NCBI RefSeq assembly: GCF_018873765.1 | Contig: NC_057922.1 | Span: forward strand, 13,715,563 to 13,779,562 | Reading direction: 5' to 3' | Length of the DNA: 64,000 nt | Source: Telopea speciosissima | Lineage: Eukaryota > Streptophyta > Magnoliopsida > Proteales > Proteaceae | In this document: piece by piece, positions 36,180-47,479 of the stretch | Numbering within the stretch: position 1 is the first letter of the stretch | Layout of the letters: every line of letters starts with the position of its first letter | The notes under the pieces: generated by a model | The model's input: only the letters and a program-made list of their open reading frames with translations | Databases searched by the model: none | What the model was told of the DNA's origin: nothing | Made by a program: the position numbers and the translations under genes

Positions 36180-36620
36180 CAACTCTCACATCTCTCTCTC
36201 GCTCTGCTACCACGAATTTGGGAGACGACGAAGGGCTCAATCTGCAACCCTAGGTGAGATCTCTCACTCTCTCTCGCTCTCTCTCCCTCTCTATCTCTCG
36301 CATGCTGGTAGCATTGTTTCCCTCTCTCTGTTTCTCTCTCTCTCGCACTCTCTGCACTTCTCTCTCACTCTTTCCCTTTCTCTGTCTCACTCTCTCCTTC
36401 TCATATACTCTCTCTGTGTCGTTGTTTTGGTTCATTTCCTCTCTCTGTCTCTCTCTCTCTCCCTCTCATACTCTCCCTCTCACCTTCTCTGTGTGGAGAT
36501 TATGGAAGACTGATCCAAATTTTTTTCGATTTTGTCTCAGGAAGTGGATCTGCACCCTACAACCGAAAACAACAGACGGATCAGCATCCCTTTGCTTCCC
36601 ATTTGGTCTCAAGTAATTTT
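36180..36620 (+). repeat. CT-rich, 5'-leader-like tract inside the Harbinger-like element
   Basis: Dense CTCTCT repeats at about 36258-36486, preceded by ACCACGAATTTGGGAGACGA and followed by unique sequence. The composition resembles a plant 5' leader exon and may be captured gene sequence. The open frames over it are low complexity. Confidence 0.5.
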
Positions 36621-37219
36621 ATATCTCAGATCTAGTGTAGTCTACTTTTTTTTTCTTTTAAATTTTTTTTCCTGCTGTAACGGATCAGCACCCCTTTGCT
36701 TCCCATTTTGATGCATTACAATATGGATGACAAATAAAAATGGTTTTGATTTTACAAGTTGGTATGCCTCTAGATGATTCCATGGTAAATTTTGTGAAGT
36801 TGGAGTTTTCTGGTTTACTCTCTTCTGTCTTTGATCAGTAAATTCAAGGTGCAGGAATTGCTTGCACTATAGCTTTTCATGGGGAATAGTTTTGTAGATT
36901 GAATCATAAGTTGGGACAGTTGGTTGAATAGTTTTGCCACTCATCTTTTGACTTGCATTTTTATTATTTTTGTTATTAATTTGTTAGGATTTCTTTTTCC
37001 ATTTTTATTGCTATTATTTCTGCTACTGTATTTTTTACAACATGTTCCAGAGACCTGGAGAAATAACATTAAATAAGAAACTATCATTATAACTCCTAAA
37101 ATTGATTCATAATATCATTTATATCAATTCCAGAATTGGTAATTGTCCTGAACATCCTGAAATGTCTAGGAAGCATGTGATGTAGTCATTGCTATTGGAT
37201 ATTTTCTGTCCACAATGGA

Positions 37220-37577
37220 CTAGTTTCCATTGTCTGACCCCTCAAAGAAAGCATAGTCCACAGGGAAGTATTCATTGGCATAGAGGCTAAGGAATGGGTA
37301 GATATTAACAGTGAAAGGGGCATCATTCTCATTGAGGTACTGAACTATTTCAATTGTATGTTCACGTATGTCTGACCTGAAGTCACTAGCAGAAGGGACT
37401 GGCTTTGAAACAGGGGAATTGTAGATATCAGCTTTGAATGGAACAGTTGCTTTGATACGGTTTCCAAGCCCAACCTCATTTAAGGCTTTCTGCACATTCT
37501 GCAAGGCAGGCAGGGTGACTAGTGAGAAGGTGCCATTGTATGTCTGGAGGAAGGGTTCATTGCCCACAGCAACATAC
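37220..37577 (-). pseudogene. Glucan endo-1,3-beta-glucosidase (GH17) exon fragment
   Basis: A minus-strand exon with an acceptor (TTTGCAG) at its start encodes [60 protein letters not shown] and [17 protein letters not shown], then stops at 37220-37222. This is the central part of a plant GH17 glucanase. The proton-donor Glu of VGNEP is present. The later nucleophile Glu and the C-terminal half are absent, and no other exons lie nearby. It is a gene fragment within the Harbinger-like element, so either captured or a relic. Confidence 0.85.
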
Positions 37578-37739
37578 CTGCAAATTTTAATGATTTTTGT
37601 TGAAAACAAAGAAACCCATCAAGTAGAAAAGGAAAAGGACAAGAAGCTCAAGATAGAATGGATTAAAATGAAGAAGAAGAAGTAGAAAGAAAAAAAAAAA
37701 CAGTCTCAAAGAACAATACTGAGAAGGAAGCAACAATAT

Positions 37740-38230
37740 AAAGAGGTAGCAATGGGCTTTTATGCACCACAAGCTACCAAGTGCACTAGGCACTTGTTCA
37801 CTAAGCAGGGGTTGTTAGTAGGCCAATCCATGGAGTATTTCAGCCTTGAATTTGTGTTAAAACTAGTAAGCTCACATAGGGCTATTCAAAGCGGACAGAA
37901 GTTATATAACAAGAAACTCTCAGAAGTCTTAACTATCCCCACTACATAATTTTGGACTTATTAGCGATTACTCCTTGCTTGGCTAGATCATTGGCTATCT
38001 CATTTACTGACTTTGGCTTCTACTGGAATGAGGTATGAGGTATTCTCTTAGGAAGTAATGTGATTGATGAAACAAATAAGGTGGGTATAAACACCAAGGC
38101 TAACTAGAGGCTTTCCTCATCCAACCAGTGACTATAGCTGAATCATCTTCCCAAGGGGAGTTCACCTTTACTTGGAGGAGGAGATTGGCGAACTCAATAG
38201 CGGATGAGCTTGCTTGTAGGTTTTTTTTTT
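37740..38230. mobile_element. LINE RNase H-like remnants
   Basis: The minus strand near 37950-38020 gives KPKSVNEIANDLAKQGVIA. The plus strand near 38165-38220 gives WRRRLANSIADELACR. Both match the R-x-x-N-x-(I/V)-A-(D/N)-x-LA end of L1-type RNase H domains, so two opposite-strand remnants may abut here. A T-run followed by a G-run (38221-38252) closes the segment. Confidence 0.45.
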
Positions 38231-38769
38231 TTTTTTTTGGGGGGGGGGGGGGTGTTGTTGGTCAGGCACTCATTGAATTTGGGGTCCTATCCTTTGATGT
38301 AATCTGTTTTTGTGTCAGATTTTACGCCTCCTGTTGTTGTTATACTCTTCCTTTCTCCTTGTTCTGTTTTTTTTTTGCCAGTTTTACTTTATGTTCTCTT
38401 TCTTAACCAACCCATCTATCATGTATTGTTTTTTAAAACATGAACATGGTTCATATTCTTTGTACTTCGTTTGAGTGTTCGGTACATAGCATGATTCAAA
38501 GAAACAAGAATTAATAACCGGATTTGGATTAGTAGGTGGTGTTAAAATTTTTTCTTCTTCTTTTTATGGGTACGTGGTAATTATGATGTTTGATCCTAGA
38601 AACCTAGATATATCTCCTCGATATATTTGAAAGTTCAGTTCTCTTTCCCTTTCTAATCATTGTTTTGTTTTATAAACAATTAATCATGAAAGTTGCATAG
38701 TATATCCAAGACATTAAAATTGACACAGAGCAAAACTGTTGTCTATGACGAGCCGAAAGGTGATGATTT

Positions 38770-39025
38770 CAAGAGTAATAGGAGCATTTTTTTTTGGGGG
38801 GGGGGGGGTAGTGGCAACACTTGTAGTATTGCTGAAATCGGAAGGCCAAAGGTGCAAATCAGAAGTCCATTTATTTATGTTATGAAGCATAGATGTGAGG
38901 TTTGGTTTAGAATTATGAAAAAAAATGACTCTTTGTTCTGTACTAACAATCCAATATATCCATGTTTTCATCATAACATACCCTTCTGATGCTTGTTTTA
39001 AGTTTCTGATTGGCTGGGTATGCAT
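38770..39025 (-). mobile_element. LINE linker fragment
   Basis: The minus-strand piece LTSMLHNINKWTSDLHLWP parallels LKQILDNVNQWVSDLNLFP in the LINE at 59130-60500. It is therefore probably the linker between the zf-RVT and RNase H parts of a related L1-type element. Only this short part remains. A G-run at 38796-38808 interrupts it. Confidence 0.45.
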
Positions 39026-39496
39026 TAGGAGCAGAATCGTAGATCCATACTCAAATCACCTTTATCATTGTCCCATCCTCATGTAATGGAAAACCCAAAC
39101 TACAGCATAAGTTCCTTCTTTATCAAGAAGAAAATTGAGGTTCCTTCTCTATTACCAACCAACAGTTGCAAGTCACACTGCTTAATGCTCCAATTATCTC
39201 TGTAACTGTAATCCAATTGAACTGAAAACCTATATTAAATCAAACCACTTTATTGAACAAAGAAGGAGTCAGCGAATCCTTCATTAGTCATTAAATTAAC
39301 CCCAGATTTCAACCATGAGGTCCAAACCCTCTTAATCTCTTATCTTACCTCCACACTTATGTATCACAACTTTGAGCTCTGTCTCTGTCTTCAACTCACA
39401 GACCCAATTTAGTAATTGGGTCAGGTTCTAGTTGAGCATTTGATCACTGGGTCATTCACTCAGACCTGATTCTCTTGATGTAAACTTATTACTTAC

Positions 39497-39651
39497 AACC
39501 TCACTGAACTCATATCTGGTCTCTCAGCCATAGATGCCTGACGACATAACAATGCCATCTGAATGCACATTGCTGTCTCATAATGATTGAACTCGGCAAG
39601 CCTAGGGTCCACTAAGTCCAATGCAATTCCTTCTTGGTAGAGCTTCCAGGC
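39497..39651 (-). pseudogene. Receptor-like kinase C-terminal exon fragment
   Basis: The minus-strand exon begins after TTTCATAG and ends before GTAAGT. It encodes AWKLYQEGIALDLVDPRL, then an IQMALLCRQASMAERPDMSS motif. This is subdomain X-XI of plant receptor-like kinases of the cysteine-rich or S-domain kind, with the conserved Arg of the ERP motif. No kinase core lies nearby, so it is an isolated exon inside the Harbinger-like element. Confidence 0.75.
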
Positions 39652-40111
39652 CTATGAAATGACGAAACAAAAACTTAGCAGATGGAACAAATTATAGCTC
39701 TTCAAGATATATATATATATATATATATATGTAATGTACATCAGTGGTTTTAGGCTATTCCTATTTTCAACCAAGAAGCAAGAATCAATAATGTTCAATT
39801 CTAAAGGTAGTATCGTATTCTATTCATACTGTTTCTAGTTTATGTAGGTACACCAAAAATGACCACTTCCTGGGTCTCATGCACTATATAAGCTTAATTC
39901 TCCCTCCAGTTCCTCTGCTCATTGATCCATATCACAGAATCAGAGTCCATAATCCAGGATGCTTAACTGGACAGATAAATATAGTCATCTGATAGCAAAA
40001 CCTGTTTCTGGACCATCACCCCCAATCTGGGATGACTAAATGGAACAATATAAGGTAATGCTATACCCAACAGTCATGTAGAGTTAAATTTAAAACCAAC
40101 TCAGTACAAGT

Positions 40112-40333
40112 CATGGTACAGCAAGAAAGATTCAATTATGGTAAGTTTTTTCTTGACCTTGTTCATCCAAAGAGGCAGCCATCAATGGAGAGTTTGGATA
40201 ACATATGCTCCAATAAAGAACATGTTATGGTACAGCAATAAAGATTCAACTATGGTAAGTTCTTTCTTGACCATGTTCATCCCCAGAGGCAGCCATCATT
40301 GTATTGAGAGGGTACCAGATGCTCCAATAATTG
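40112..40333. repeat. Two-copy tandem repeat, about 110 bp
   Basis: ATGGTACAGCAAGAAAGATT followed by ATGGTAAGTT, CTTGACC, GAGGCAGCCATCA and ATGCTCCAATAA occurs at about 40112-40220 and again at 40221-40333, with small changes. Confidence 0.85.
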
Positions 40334-40877
40334 TAAAATAGTTCTTATATATACCATCGATTAAATCTGCAGAAAGTTACTTCATAACTTAGTTATAAAC
40401 TGTAATACACTTCTTTACCCAAAAAAAAAAAACTGTAATACACTTTATGTAACTTATATAGCTCAAGAGATCTGCCTTTTCTTCACCCAACCTTGAATAG
40501 ATAGAGGCTGCGATCAAGTAAAGTGCAAATGGTTAATGTTTGATGTGGTTAAGTCCCAGTTAAGATCGACTACTGTTGTGAATGGGTGTATGCAAGGGGG
40601 AAGTATGTGAATGGATTATACTATTGTTTAACCTAATATTTGCTAGACAAGTCAATACTTTTCTTTACATTTGTTAACAAGTAAATGGGTGTGCTGCTCA
40701 GTATTTACTTGAATCATTTTCCCATCATATTGTTATCTCAATTCATCTGTTGTGTGCTTCTTTGATCTATTGGTGCTTAGAACTTAAAGCCAAATTCATC
40801 TGTTGAGTGCTTCTTTCCCTGGTTCATCTTAGCTGCTGAAATACCCTTTTGTCTCCATTGATTGAATACTACTTGAT

Positions 40878-40957
40878 GGGTCTTTAGCTCAAATTGGTAG
40901 AGCACTTGGAACATGAGTATGTTCCAAGGGGATGGTGGTTCGAATCCACCAAGGCCC
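40878..40957 (+). tRNA. tRNA-like Pol III unit with oversized anticodon loop
   Basis: The 80-nt sequence folds as a tRNA. The acceptor stem GGGTCTT/AAGGCCC has one G-T pair, the D arm is GCTC/GAGC, and the T arm is GGTGG-TTCGAAT-CCACC. The A box (TAGCTCAAATTGG) and B box (GGTTCGAATCC) match Pol III consensus, and TTTTT follows directly. The anticodon stem CTTGG/CCAAG encloses 14 bases (AACATGAGTATGTT) instead of 7. These bases can also pair to extend the stem to 10 bp around GAGT. The amino-acid identity is therefore unclear; CAT is present but lacks U33. It may be a tRNA pseudogene with a 7-base expansion. It lies inside the Harbinger-like element. Confidence 0.6.
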
Positions 40958-41901
40958 TTTTTATTCAAATGTTCATAGCATAGTCAGTTATGGCATTAAT
41001 CCACATAAAAACCCAATTTTTAAAGGCATCTTTGAAATTTGACATATTTTTATAATTGCTTCGGTTATGTTAATGAGATATTTTAGTTTTATACTAAGGT
41101 TGGTAACAGAAAATGATTTTACAAATATTTTTTTGGTATAATTTAGAAGGAAATGGCATTATTGTAATTAAAATCAAATTTGGAAGAACAGGTTTTACCA
41201 AACACCATTTTCGTTCTAAACACGTTCTTGAGACCATTACCAAACGGTCATTTTTTGTCTCAGAACGCCGTTCCAGACCAAGAACACAAAAAAAGGTTTC
41301 TAGTCAAGAACGGGCGTTCTTTGTTCAGACCGTTACCAAACGCAGCCTTAGTATAAATAACTGCTATGATTTGGAGGAGTTGGCAATTGATGTGGAGATT
41401 GGAGAGAATTGGCTCCCAAACCTAGAGCTTCTTGCCTTACATGGCCTTCCCAACTTAACCACTATATGGAGGAATCAAGTGACTAGCAGATGCCTTCAGA
41501 ATCTTCGGTCCATAAACATCTGGCATTGTGATAAATTGAAAGATGTTACATGGGTTTCACAACTTCAATGCCTAGAAGTCATTTATTTATTCTACTGCAA
41601 GGGTGTTGAACAAATTGTATGTGGAACTGAAGTGGAGGAATCAACTGCCTTCCCAAGACTAAGAACCATATCCATACGTGACCTTCCAGCACTAAAGAGT
41701 ATCAACCAACATGCATTGGATTTCCCTTCCTTGGAGACTATCGCAGTTATAGGGTGTCCAAAGCTGACGAAGCTCCCGCTCAAAGTCGTCAATGCCTTGT
41801 CATTACCTACAATCTATGGAAAGGAGGAGTGGTGGTCTGGATTGGAGTGGGATAACAAAGCTCTAAAGTCTGCCTTTGCTACCCACTTCATTCCTGTTTG
41901 A

Positions 41902-43274
41902 TGTTATGTTTTCATTATTCGAGGTATGCCTTTCCTTTGAAGAGATTTGAATGGCCATACTATTGGAATTTATCTTATATGCAAGTAATATTTTTAACCC
42001 AATCCTTTCTTCATACAACAATTATTGCAGAAACTTGCTGAGTGACTCATGATTCATTGAGGTAAGGAACTTTCCCAGGGAAGCAGATTCAAAGTTGTCA
42101 TTCAGGATAGTAAGGAACAGGGTGTAGTGTAGCCTGGAGGGGATGATCATGCTCACAATGCTTTCTTGACATCAACCTAAGAGACCATGATTTTGTTAGG
42201 TCATGAGGCAAGTTTCTTTGTAATATTTGTGTTTATGTGCTGCTTTGTTTGTTTTTTTTGTTTCTATTTTTTCAGGGGAGGGAGTGCGTGGAAGGTTATA
42301 GATATCAAGATGACCATGCCCAAGTAGAGGTATCATTATTGTTGAATGACTGTAGTAGCTTCAAGGAATCCTAAAAGCCCATGATATTATTGCTCCATCC
42401 TTCACTGCTACCCGAAAAAATCATGATTTTTGGGATTTTTTGTGCTTTGTTCTACATTTGTAATTGTTTTCATCTTAACATATTTCCTTTTGTCATTGCC
42501 AATTCATAAAGAAAACAGACACTTCACAGAAGCAACCCCAACTCATCTCTAGAATTGACTTAGGTTAGGATGGAATTCTGAAAATTAACATCAACTGCTT
42601 ATTGGTTGTAAACTGTAGACCATGTAAAACCAAAGCAAGAGTCAAGCAAAACACATATCAAACATGCATATCATCAGGCTCATTTTGGGTTGAAAATTCT
42701 GCATAACTCAACCTAATCCCAGGCCAATTAAGTTGTGTTCATATCCAGGTTAGATCGGTCAATTTTGGTTCAACAAGGCCAATGTTTGAGCCTTGACTAT
42801 CAAAGTGCAAAATGTACCCTAAGATCCCCCTAAAATAGTCATCAACTTGAAAAGTAGTTTTATCCTGAAGCTGCAACTCTTTCATGTTCATCTCAGTGAT
42901 CACAGAAGTAAGAGGCTACATAGAAAACTTTAAAAAGAGATTCAGACCAAGGCAGATACAGGATGCAGTGGTGTTCTCTTAAGATGTTAAGATAAAGAAT
43001 TTGTTAGACTTTGATAATCTGAAGTAGGCTAAGTTGGATAACTCCAAAAAGTCTCAACATTAGAGATGTAATAGACTCCCTTTTTATCTTCTTTGTTGTT
43101 TTTTTTCTTGGGAGGGTTGGTTTGGAAGACGCATAGACAAAATTGTTCAGCAAGTGTAAAGAAACAGTATACAAATCTAATTTTGGGCAGTTTTGCTATG
43201 GATCCAGGGGGTGTAAGAACAAGAAGAGGAACAGCTACCTGAAAGGCCAAAAGAAAAGGTTTTAATATTATCTA
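41902..43274. other. NLR 3' flank; no gene seen
   Basis: AT-rich, non-coding sequence. The first part is presumably 3' UTR of the NLR gene. No recognisable exon, and no clear repeat ends. Confidence 0.45.
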
Positions 43275-44758
43275 GGGAAAATTTTACGGACACCCCTTAA
43301 AAGTATCCAAAATAGTTGAAACTTACCATATTCCGTCAAAAAGGCACAGACTACCTTTATTTTATGAAGATATATGAACTTAGTCCACTCCTTTTATAAT
43401 GACATAATTATCCTTACCGCAAGTGAATTTCCCATAATACCCTTAAGCGTAAAACCCCCCAAAGAACAACCATTCTCTTCATCGTCTTCCATGGTCTGAA
43501 GGTGGAAGAAGCAAGAACAGGGAAGGGGCTTTGCAAGGCACCATTTGTGCTTCGATTTCGCGGAAGGATGTGTCTGAGAGAAGGAGACTCAGAGAGAAGA
43601 GATTTCATTTTTCAGAGCATTCGAAGCTCGGTTTCTAGGGTTCCGTTCATTTTCCAACCACTTCGGATGGTTTTGATCTGATCGTAGTGCTCTCTCAAGA
43701 AAGAAGTTCTTGCAAATACATCGTAAAAGTTTGATTCGAAAGATACTAATCCATAAGGGGTTGCACAAACCAAATCTGGAACTACTGCTGTCTTCTGTGT
43801 AACTGCCTGAGTCTTTTCAGAGATTTAACTATCTTTCGGTTGTTGATGTTTAGTGTTAGTAGAGTTTGTAATCAGTGGAGAATCGAGTCAGTTTCCTCCA
43901 CCTGAAATTTCAGCCTCATCCGTTGTCCTGGGAAGGAGTTCTCATCTTCGAACTCCATCTGTTCTACCGCCCCTGTTTTGAACTTTTGATCGATGGTTGA
44001 AGACAACCTTATTCAGGTTTATGTTAAAAGAGGATTTATCTTCTTTTTTTTTTCCTTACCAATAGACTTCTTTCTCCTTCTCCTTCTTCAAGGGTTAAAA
44101 ACCAACAATGTTTAGTTTAATTCTGCAAGGCTTACACTACTTCATCTTGCATTTTGGGGGGGGAAATGCTTGAGGAACTCTAAATTGGGATCTCTCGACA
44201 ATGTATTTTCTTTCTCAAATGATGATTTCCACCAAGGATCAGCTTAGTTTTTCAACCTCTTTACATGGATAACTCAGACAGAACAATAACAATCATAAGA
44301 TGAAGATTGGACCCAAAAGAATGGGGGCAATTCGGGCTCTGCCTTTGAGGTGATGAACAGATGGTTCACCTGAGACTCAAATCTCTTGCTGCAAGAATGA
44401 CTTTCTTTCATTCTTCAGGCCTTTTTGCTTGAGTGGGCTGCCTAAGAATTTCCTCCTGGTACCAACTGGTGTTGCCTCCACAGACGCAGTTCTAAGAAAC
44501 GCCGGAGAACAGAGCTTGAAGAAAGCTGCTCTTCACGCTCCAACAGGAAGAATATGGAATTTCCTAGTAAATTTTCCCTAAAAATTAGTGAGGGGTAAAA
44601 TAATCATTTTAAATTTTGAATGATACTGAAAAGTAAAATTGACATTGTATATTGGGGGCTCACTTTGCTTAACGTTTGGGGGAAGTTTGATATTTTGACA
44701 AAATATGATAAGTTTCAGTTATTTTGGATACTTTTAGAGGTATCCGTGAAATTTTCCC
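43275..44758. mobile_element. Mutator-like element (MULE), non-autonomous
   Basis: The 1484-bp element starts GGGAAAATTTTACGGACACC and ends with the inverted match GGTATCCGTGAAATTTTCCC. Homology between the inverted ends continues inward through AAAAGTATCCAAAATA, TGAAACTTA and CATATT, about 80-90 bases. The flanks are TATTATCTA (43266-43274) and TATCATCTA (44759-44767), an 8/9 matching 9-bp duplication, as Mutator elements make. The interior (about 43440-44560) is less AT-rich, has no transposase, and looks like captured gene leader and exon sequence (TCTAGGGTTCCG and CTTCTCC-rich stretches). Confidence 0.85.
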
Positions 44759-44767
44759 TATCATCTA

Positions 44768-46330
44768 TTCTGATCTTTATGTCTCATCAAAATACTAGTG
44801 AAAACTCCATTAATCGTACAAATGAAGAAATTTATTCAAATTTTTTTTCCTTGGTCAAGTAAGAAGTTAAGGGACGAATCAGCTTGTGGACCAAGGAAGG
44901 TGTTAGGCACCTCGAAGGAGGCTTATTCAACGTGGAACAAAGCCTAGTTCATATGGATGCACATCTCTCGGGTTATCAACCCATAATGAACTCTACTCGA
45001 GACTTGTCAATGTCAAACATGCATTGAAGCCTTGCTCAGCATCGAATCAAGCTTGTTGAGTGAGTCTACTTGGAGTCGAATATGAATTTTTCCCGCAAAG
45101 GCCTTTGAGCTTGCTGGTTCTATGTTGAACCGGGTTGGGCTTGATACAACCTAGATTTATGTAAAACTTCAAATTCTCATATCTTAGATTCCAAAAATCC
45201 AAAGTGAATGATTCAAATGTTTTTAAAATACTTTCATATGGTATGAAATTTGGAGATTATTTTGGTCAATATAAATTATTTCTAATGTGGATTCCACATG
45301 GTTAAAATGGAATCTTTTCCAAATTAGGGCAAATAAACTTATTCTCAAACCAAATTTAAGTACAATGAAATAAAGTATTAGAAACATTTTATTTGGACAT
45401 TTGGGTGGATTTTATGGTCACCTTCAGGGATTTTGGTAATTTCACTTTGATAAATCTCCAACGTCTTCGAGATATGGGGAATATGTATACTTTAAAATAA
45501 AAACTTCCCTTGATCCAAGTATAAGCATTCATCATCACCATGAACACCTCCGGAGTGACAAAATAAGGTGTCTATACCACCACCATATGATTGGAATCCA
45601 GATATATCGCTAGTTGAATGCATGATTTCCAGATATACACAAAATAATTCCTCGCGTAATTAAGCACTTGCTTAATTTGCGATCAAGTTCCTCACACTCT
45701 TTGGATCAAAGTGATTGACCTTAAATGTCAACTGCAAAAACATAGATTGGACTAGGGTTTTTAGATTCATCTTCCACTATTTGTTTATAGCCGTGGAATT
45801 TGAATACCCGCTTTGAATATTCAGGCAATTTTTTCCTTTCTTTTTTGATATTTTAGTACTTGTGGTTTTGAGTTGGATTCTTTTTGTCTCTAAATTTAGG
45901 GTTGATATTAAATATAATTGATTTTCCTTTTCCTCTTTTCCCTTGTGATTTTTCTAAGAGTTTAATATAATCTTAAAAATGAATAGCTCAAGTTTTTGGT
46001 CTATCACTCTATTTGTAAGTTTGTATAAGTTGATTTAAAAAATTCTTAAAAATTATTTTATTTCGTTATAAATATATATTGTCCAAATGTGCAAGGATTG
46101 AATACTATTTAATATTACTATTTGAAAACATAGCTATTGTAAGACACTTACAAAAGCAACCAACCATTTTGAGAGAGAGAGAGAGAAAGAGAGAGATGTC
46201 CCAATACAAGGATTTTGAAGTGTTTTGGAGGGGGAGAGATCTTAATTGTCAATAGAAGGGCCCAATAACAAAAGATGAGATTATTTCAATTATTTTTAAT
46301 AACTAATGAGATAAATAAATCTTTTTTTCT
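44768..46330. other. Gene-poor AT-rich region
   Basis: No exon or RNA gene seen. A GA run lies at about 46170-46195. Repeat origin is likely but not shown. Confidence 0.4.
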
Positions 46331-46339
46331 ATATTTATT

Positions 46340-46565
46340 ATTATTATTATTATTTTATTAAGCCCCACACTGTGGCAGACAAGGACCCACTGAGAGACAA
46401 ACAGGAACCCACAAGGGCCAACAAGGGGGGCCACTAAACCAGATCCCCATCTGCTCGAGTACCCTGTGTTGACCGCTGAGCTTCTAGTTCAATGGCAGAC
46501 GGCTAGATAGTTGGGTTTAACATAAGTTTGGGGAAGGTCAAGAGTTTGACCCTCCTAAAAAAAGA
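46340..46565 (+). repeat. Possible SINE-like repeat
   Basis: After a TTA microsatellite (about 46340-46357) a segment ends GAGCTTCTAGTTCAATGGCA, then GGGGAAGGTCAAGAGTTTGACCC and a short A-run. The two motifs faintly resemble Pol III A and B boxes. The body order is unusual for a SINE, so this is tentative. Confidence 0.25.
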
Positions 46566-46980
46566 GATAAATAAATCTATTTAGGATAATTAAAAATTTT
46601 GAGCTTATTTAAATTAGAAAATCTTGAGATAAAGTCAGATCATCTTAGATCATCTTAGTTGTGGTTGATATAAAAAATGGAGGCTTCTATGAGCAAGTAG
46701 CGTAGGGGAGCACACCAATGAGGTGTGAGTGTGCGACAACACAGTATTGTATATAGGAGGGTAGTGAGGTCAACTCATGTGAGGAGGATAGAGATGGATA
46801 GAGAGGTGCTAGAGTACCCTATCCCGATGGATCGGTGAACCTTTTTCTATAAAAAATGAAATCATCTTAATTATTATTACTTTGTTAGTAAGGTTAAAAA
46901 AATATTGTTTAGGATAATTAAACTCAAACTCCAGGATACTTTCACATTGGATCCATACATAGACTACATCACTTCGAAGT

Positions 46981-47127
46981 ATGGTTCGAAATCTTGGGAT
47001 CGGATCGGTCAATTTGCTCAAATCATATTGGTATCGGCAAGGGCAATTCCATTTGGTCTGGATTGGTATTGAATCAATATCAGCCAAGACCGATCATGAT
47101 TCGATTTTCGATACCTTAAACCATGCT
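46981..47127. repeat. Inverted-ended repeat of the AACCATG family
   Basis: Begins ATGGTTCGAAATCTTGGGAT and ends TCGATACCTTAAACCATGC, imperfectly inverted, with internal GGATCGGTC and GACCGATC words. Similar units occur at 53349, 57785 and 58690. Confidence 0.5.
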
Positions 47128-47479
47128 TCCTACTTCAACCAAACAACTCATTGGCAATTGAGATCATCCATAATTAACTCCTAGACCCAGTTTTTAAGCA
47201 TGACTGCGTACACACACAATTGTGCCTTTCAAACCGTTGGATGGGGTGGGGGTAGAAGTGTAATAATGCATCCCCTTCTCTACCCCATCACACATTTGAA
47301 TGTACGACAACCGTGCATAAAACCTTTTGCCTCAACTCATTTAGAAAATTGTGATTTCGAGAATAGGATAATTCCTAAGTCCAAACAAGTCCTTATCCAA
47401 CAAATTGGAAGAAATTTTGTGTGAATAGATAGAAGCACTTTTAATATGGGAGACTGCATTCCTATTCAGCCCATATAAG

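Larger units (their letters stand above)
35939..41347. mobile_element. 5.4-kb PIF/Harbinger-like element carrying gene fragments
   Basis: The left end reads GAGTGCGTTTGGTAACG. The right end, read inversely, is GGCTGCGTTTGGTAACG, so 15 of 17 match. TTA flanks both ends (35936-35938, 41348-41350), typical of PIF/Harbinger; the shared flank extends to CTTAG if one more base on each side is counted. Subterminal regions on both sides are rich in GTTCT/AGAAC words. I find no transposase frame, so it is non-autonomous. The interior holds a CT-rich leader-like stretch, a GH17 exon, LINE remnants, a receptor-kinase exon and a tRNA-like unit. It could be one capture-type element or a small element enlarged by later insertions. 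Confidence 0.75.
33799..41901 (+). pseudogene. CC-NBS-LRR disease resistance gene (RPS2/RPS5 type), interrupted by a transposon
   Basis: The first part (33799-35937) encodes 713 residues. It has an N-terminal coiled-coil region, the P-loop GMGGVGKTT (174-182), FDVVIWVVVS (198-207), kinase-2 LLLDDVW (251-257), RNBS-B FTTR (280-283), GLPLA (339-343), RNBS-D CLLYCSLFSEDY (399-410) and the MHD motif (465-467). Leucine-rich repeats follow from about 505. The second part (41351-41901) encodes 182 residues of the C-terminal LRR region (LEELAIDVEIGENWLPNLE and on). Between them lies a 5.4-kb transposon flanked by TTA. Across the target site the frame is continuous (RRL-S-INNCYDLEEL), giving about 896 residues, normal for this class. 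NLRs of this type sense pathogen effectors and trigger cell death. As it stands the allele should make a protein truncated in the LRRs. I chose MDLVSPLMN as start because family members begin there; an in-frame ATG also exists at 33751. Confidence 0.9.

Noticed and set aside
36180-36513. Ser/Leu-rich frames over the CT tract inside the NLR insertion
   Set aside because: Simple-sequence DNA stays open by chance in several frames; no domain.
35935-41351. The 5.4-kb insert in the NLR gene as an ordinary intron
   Set aside because: Its borders are transposon ends with a target duplication. The GT and AG pairs nearest the ends give out-of-frame or stop-containing joins.
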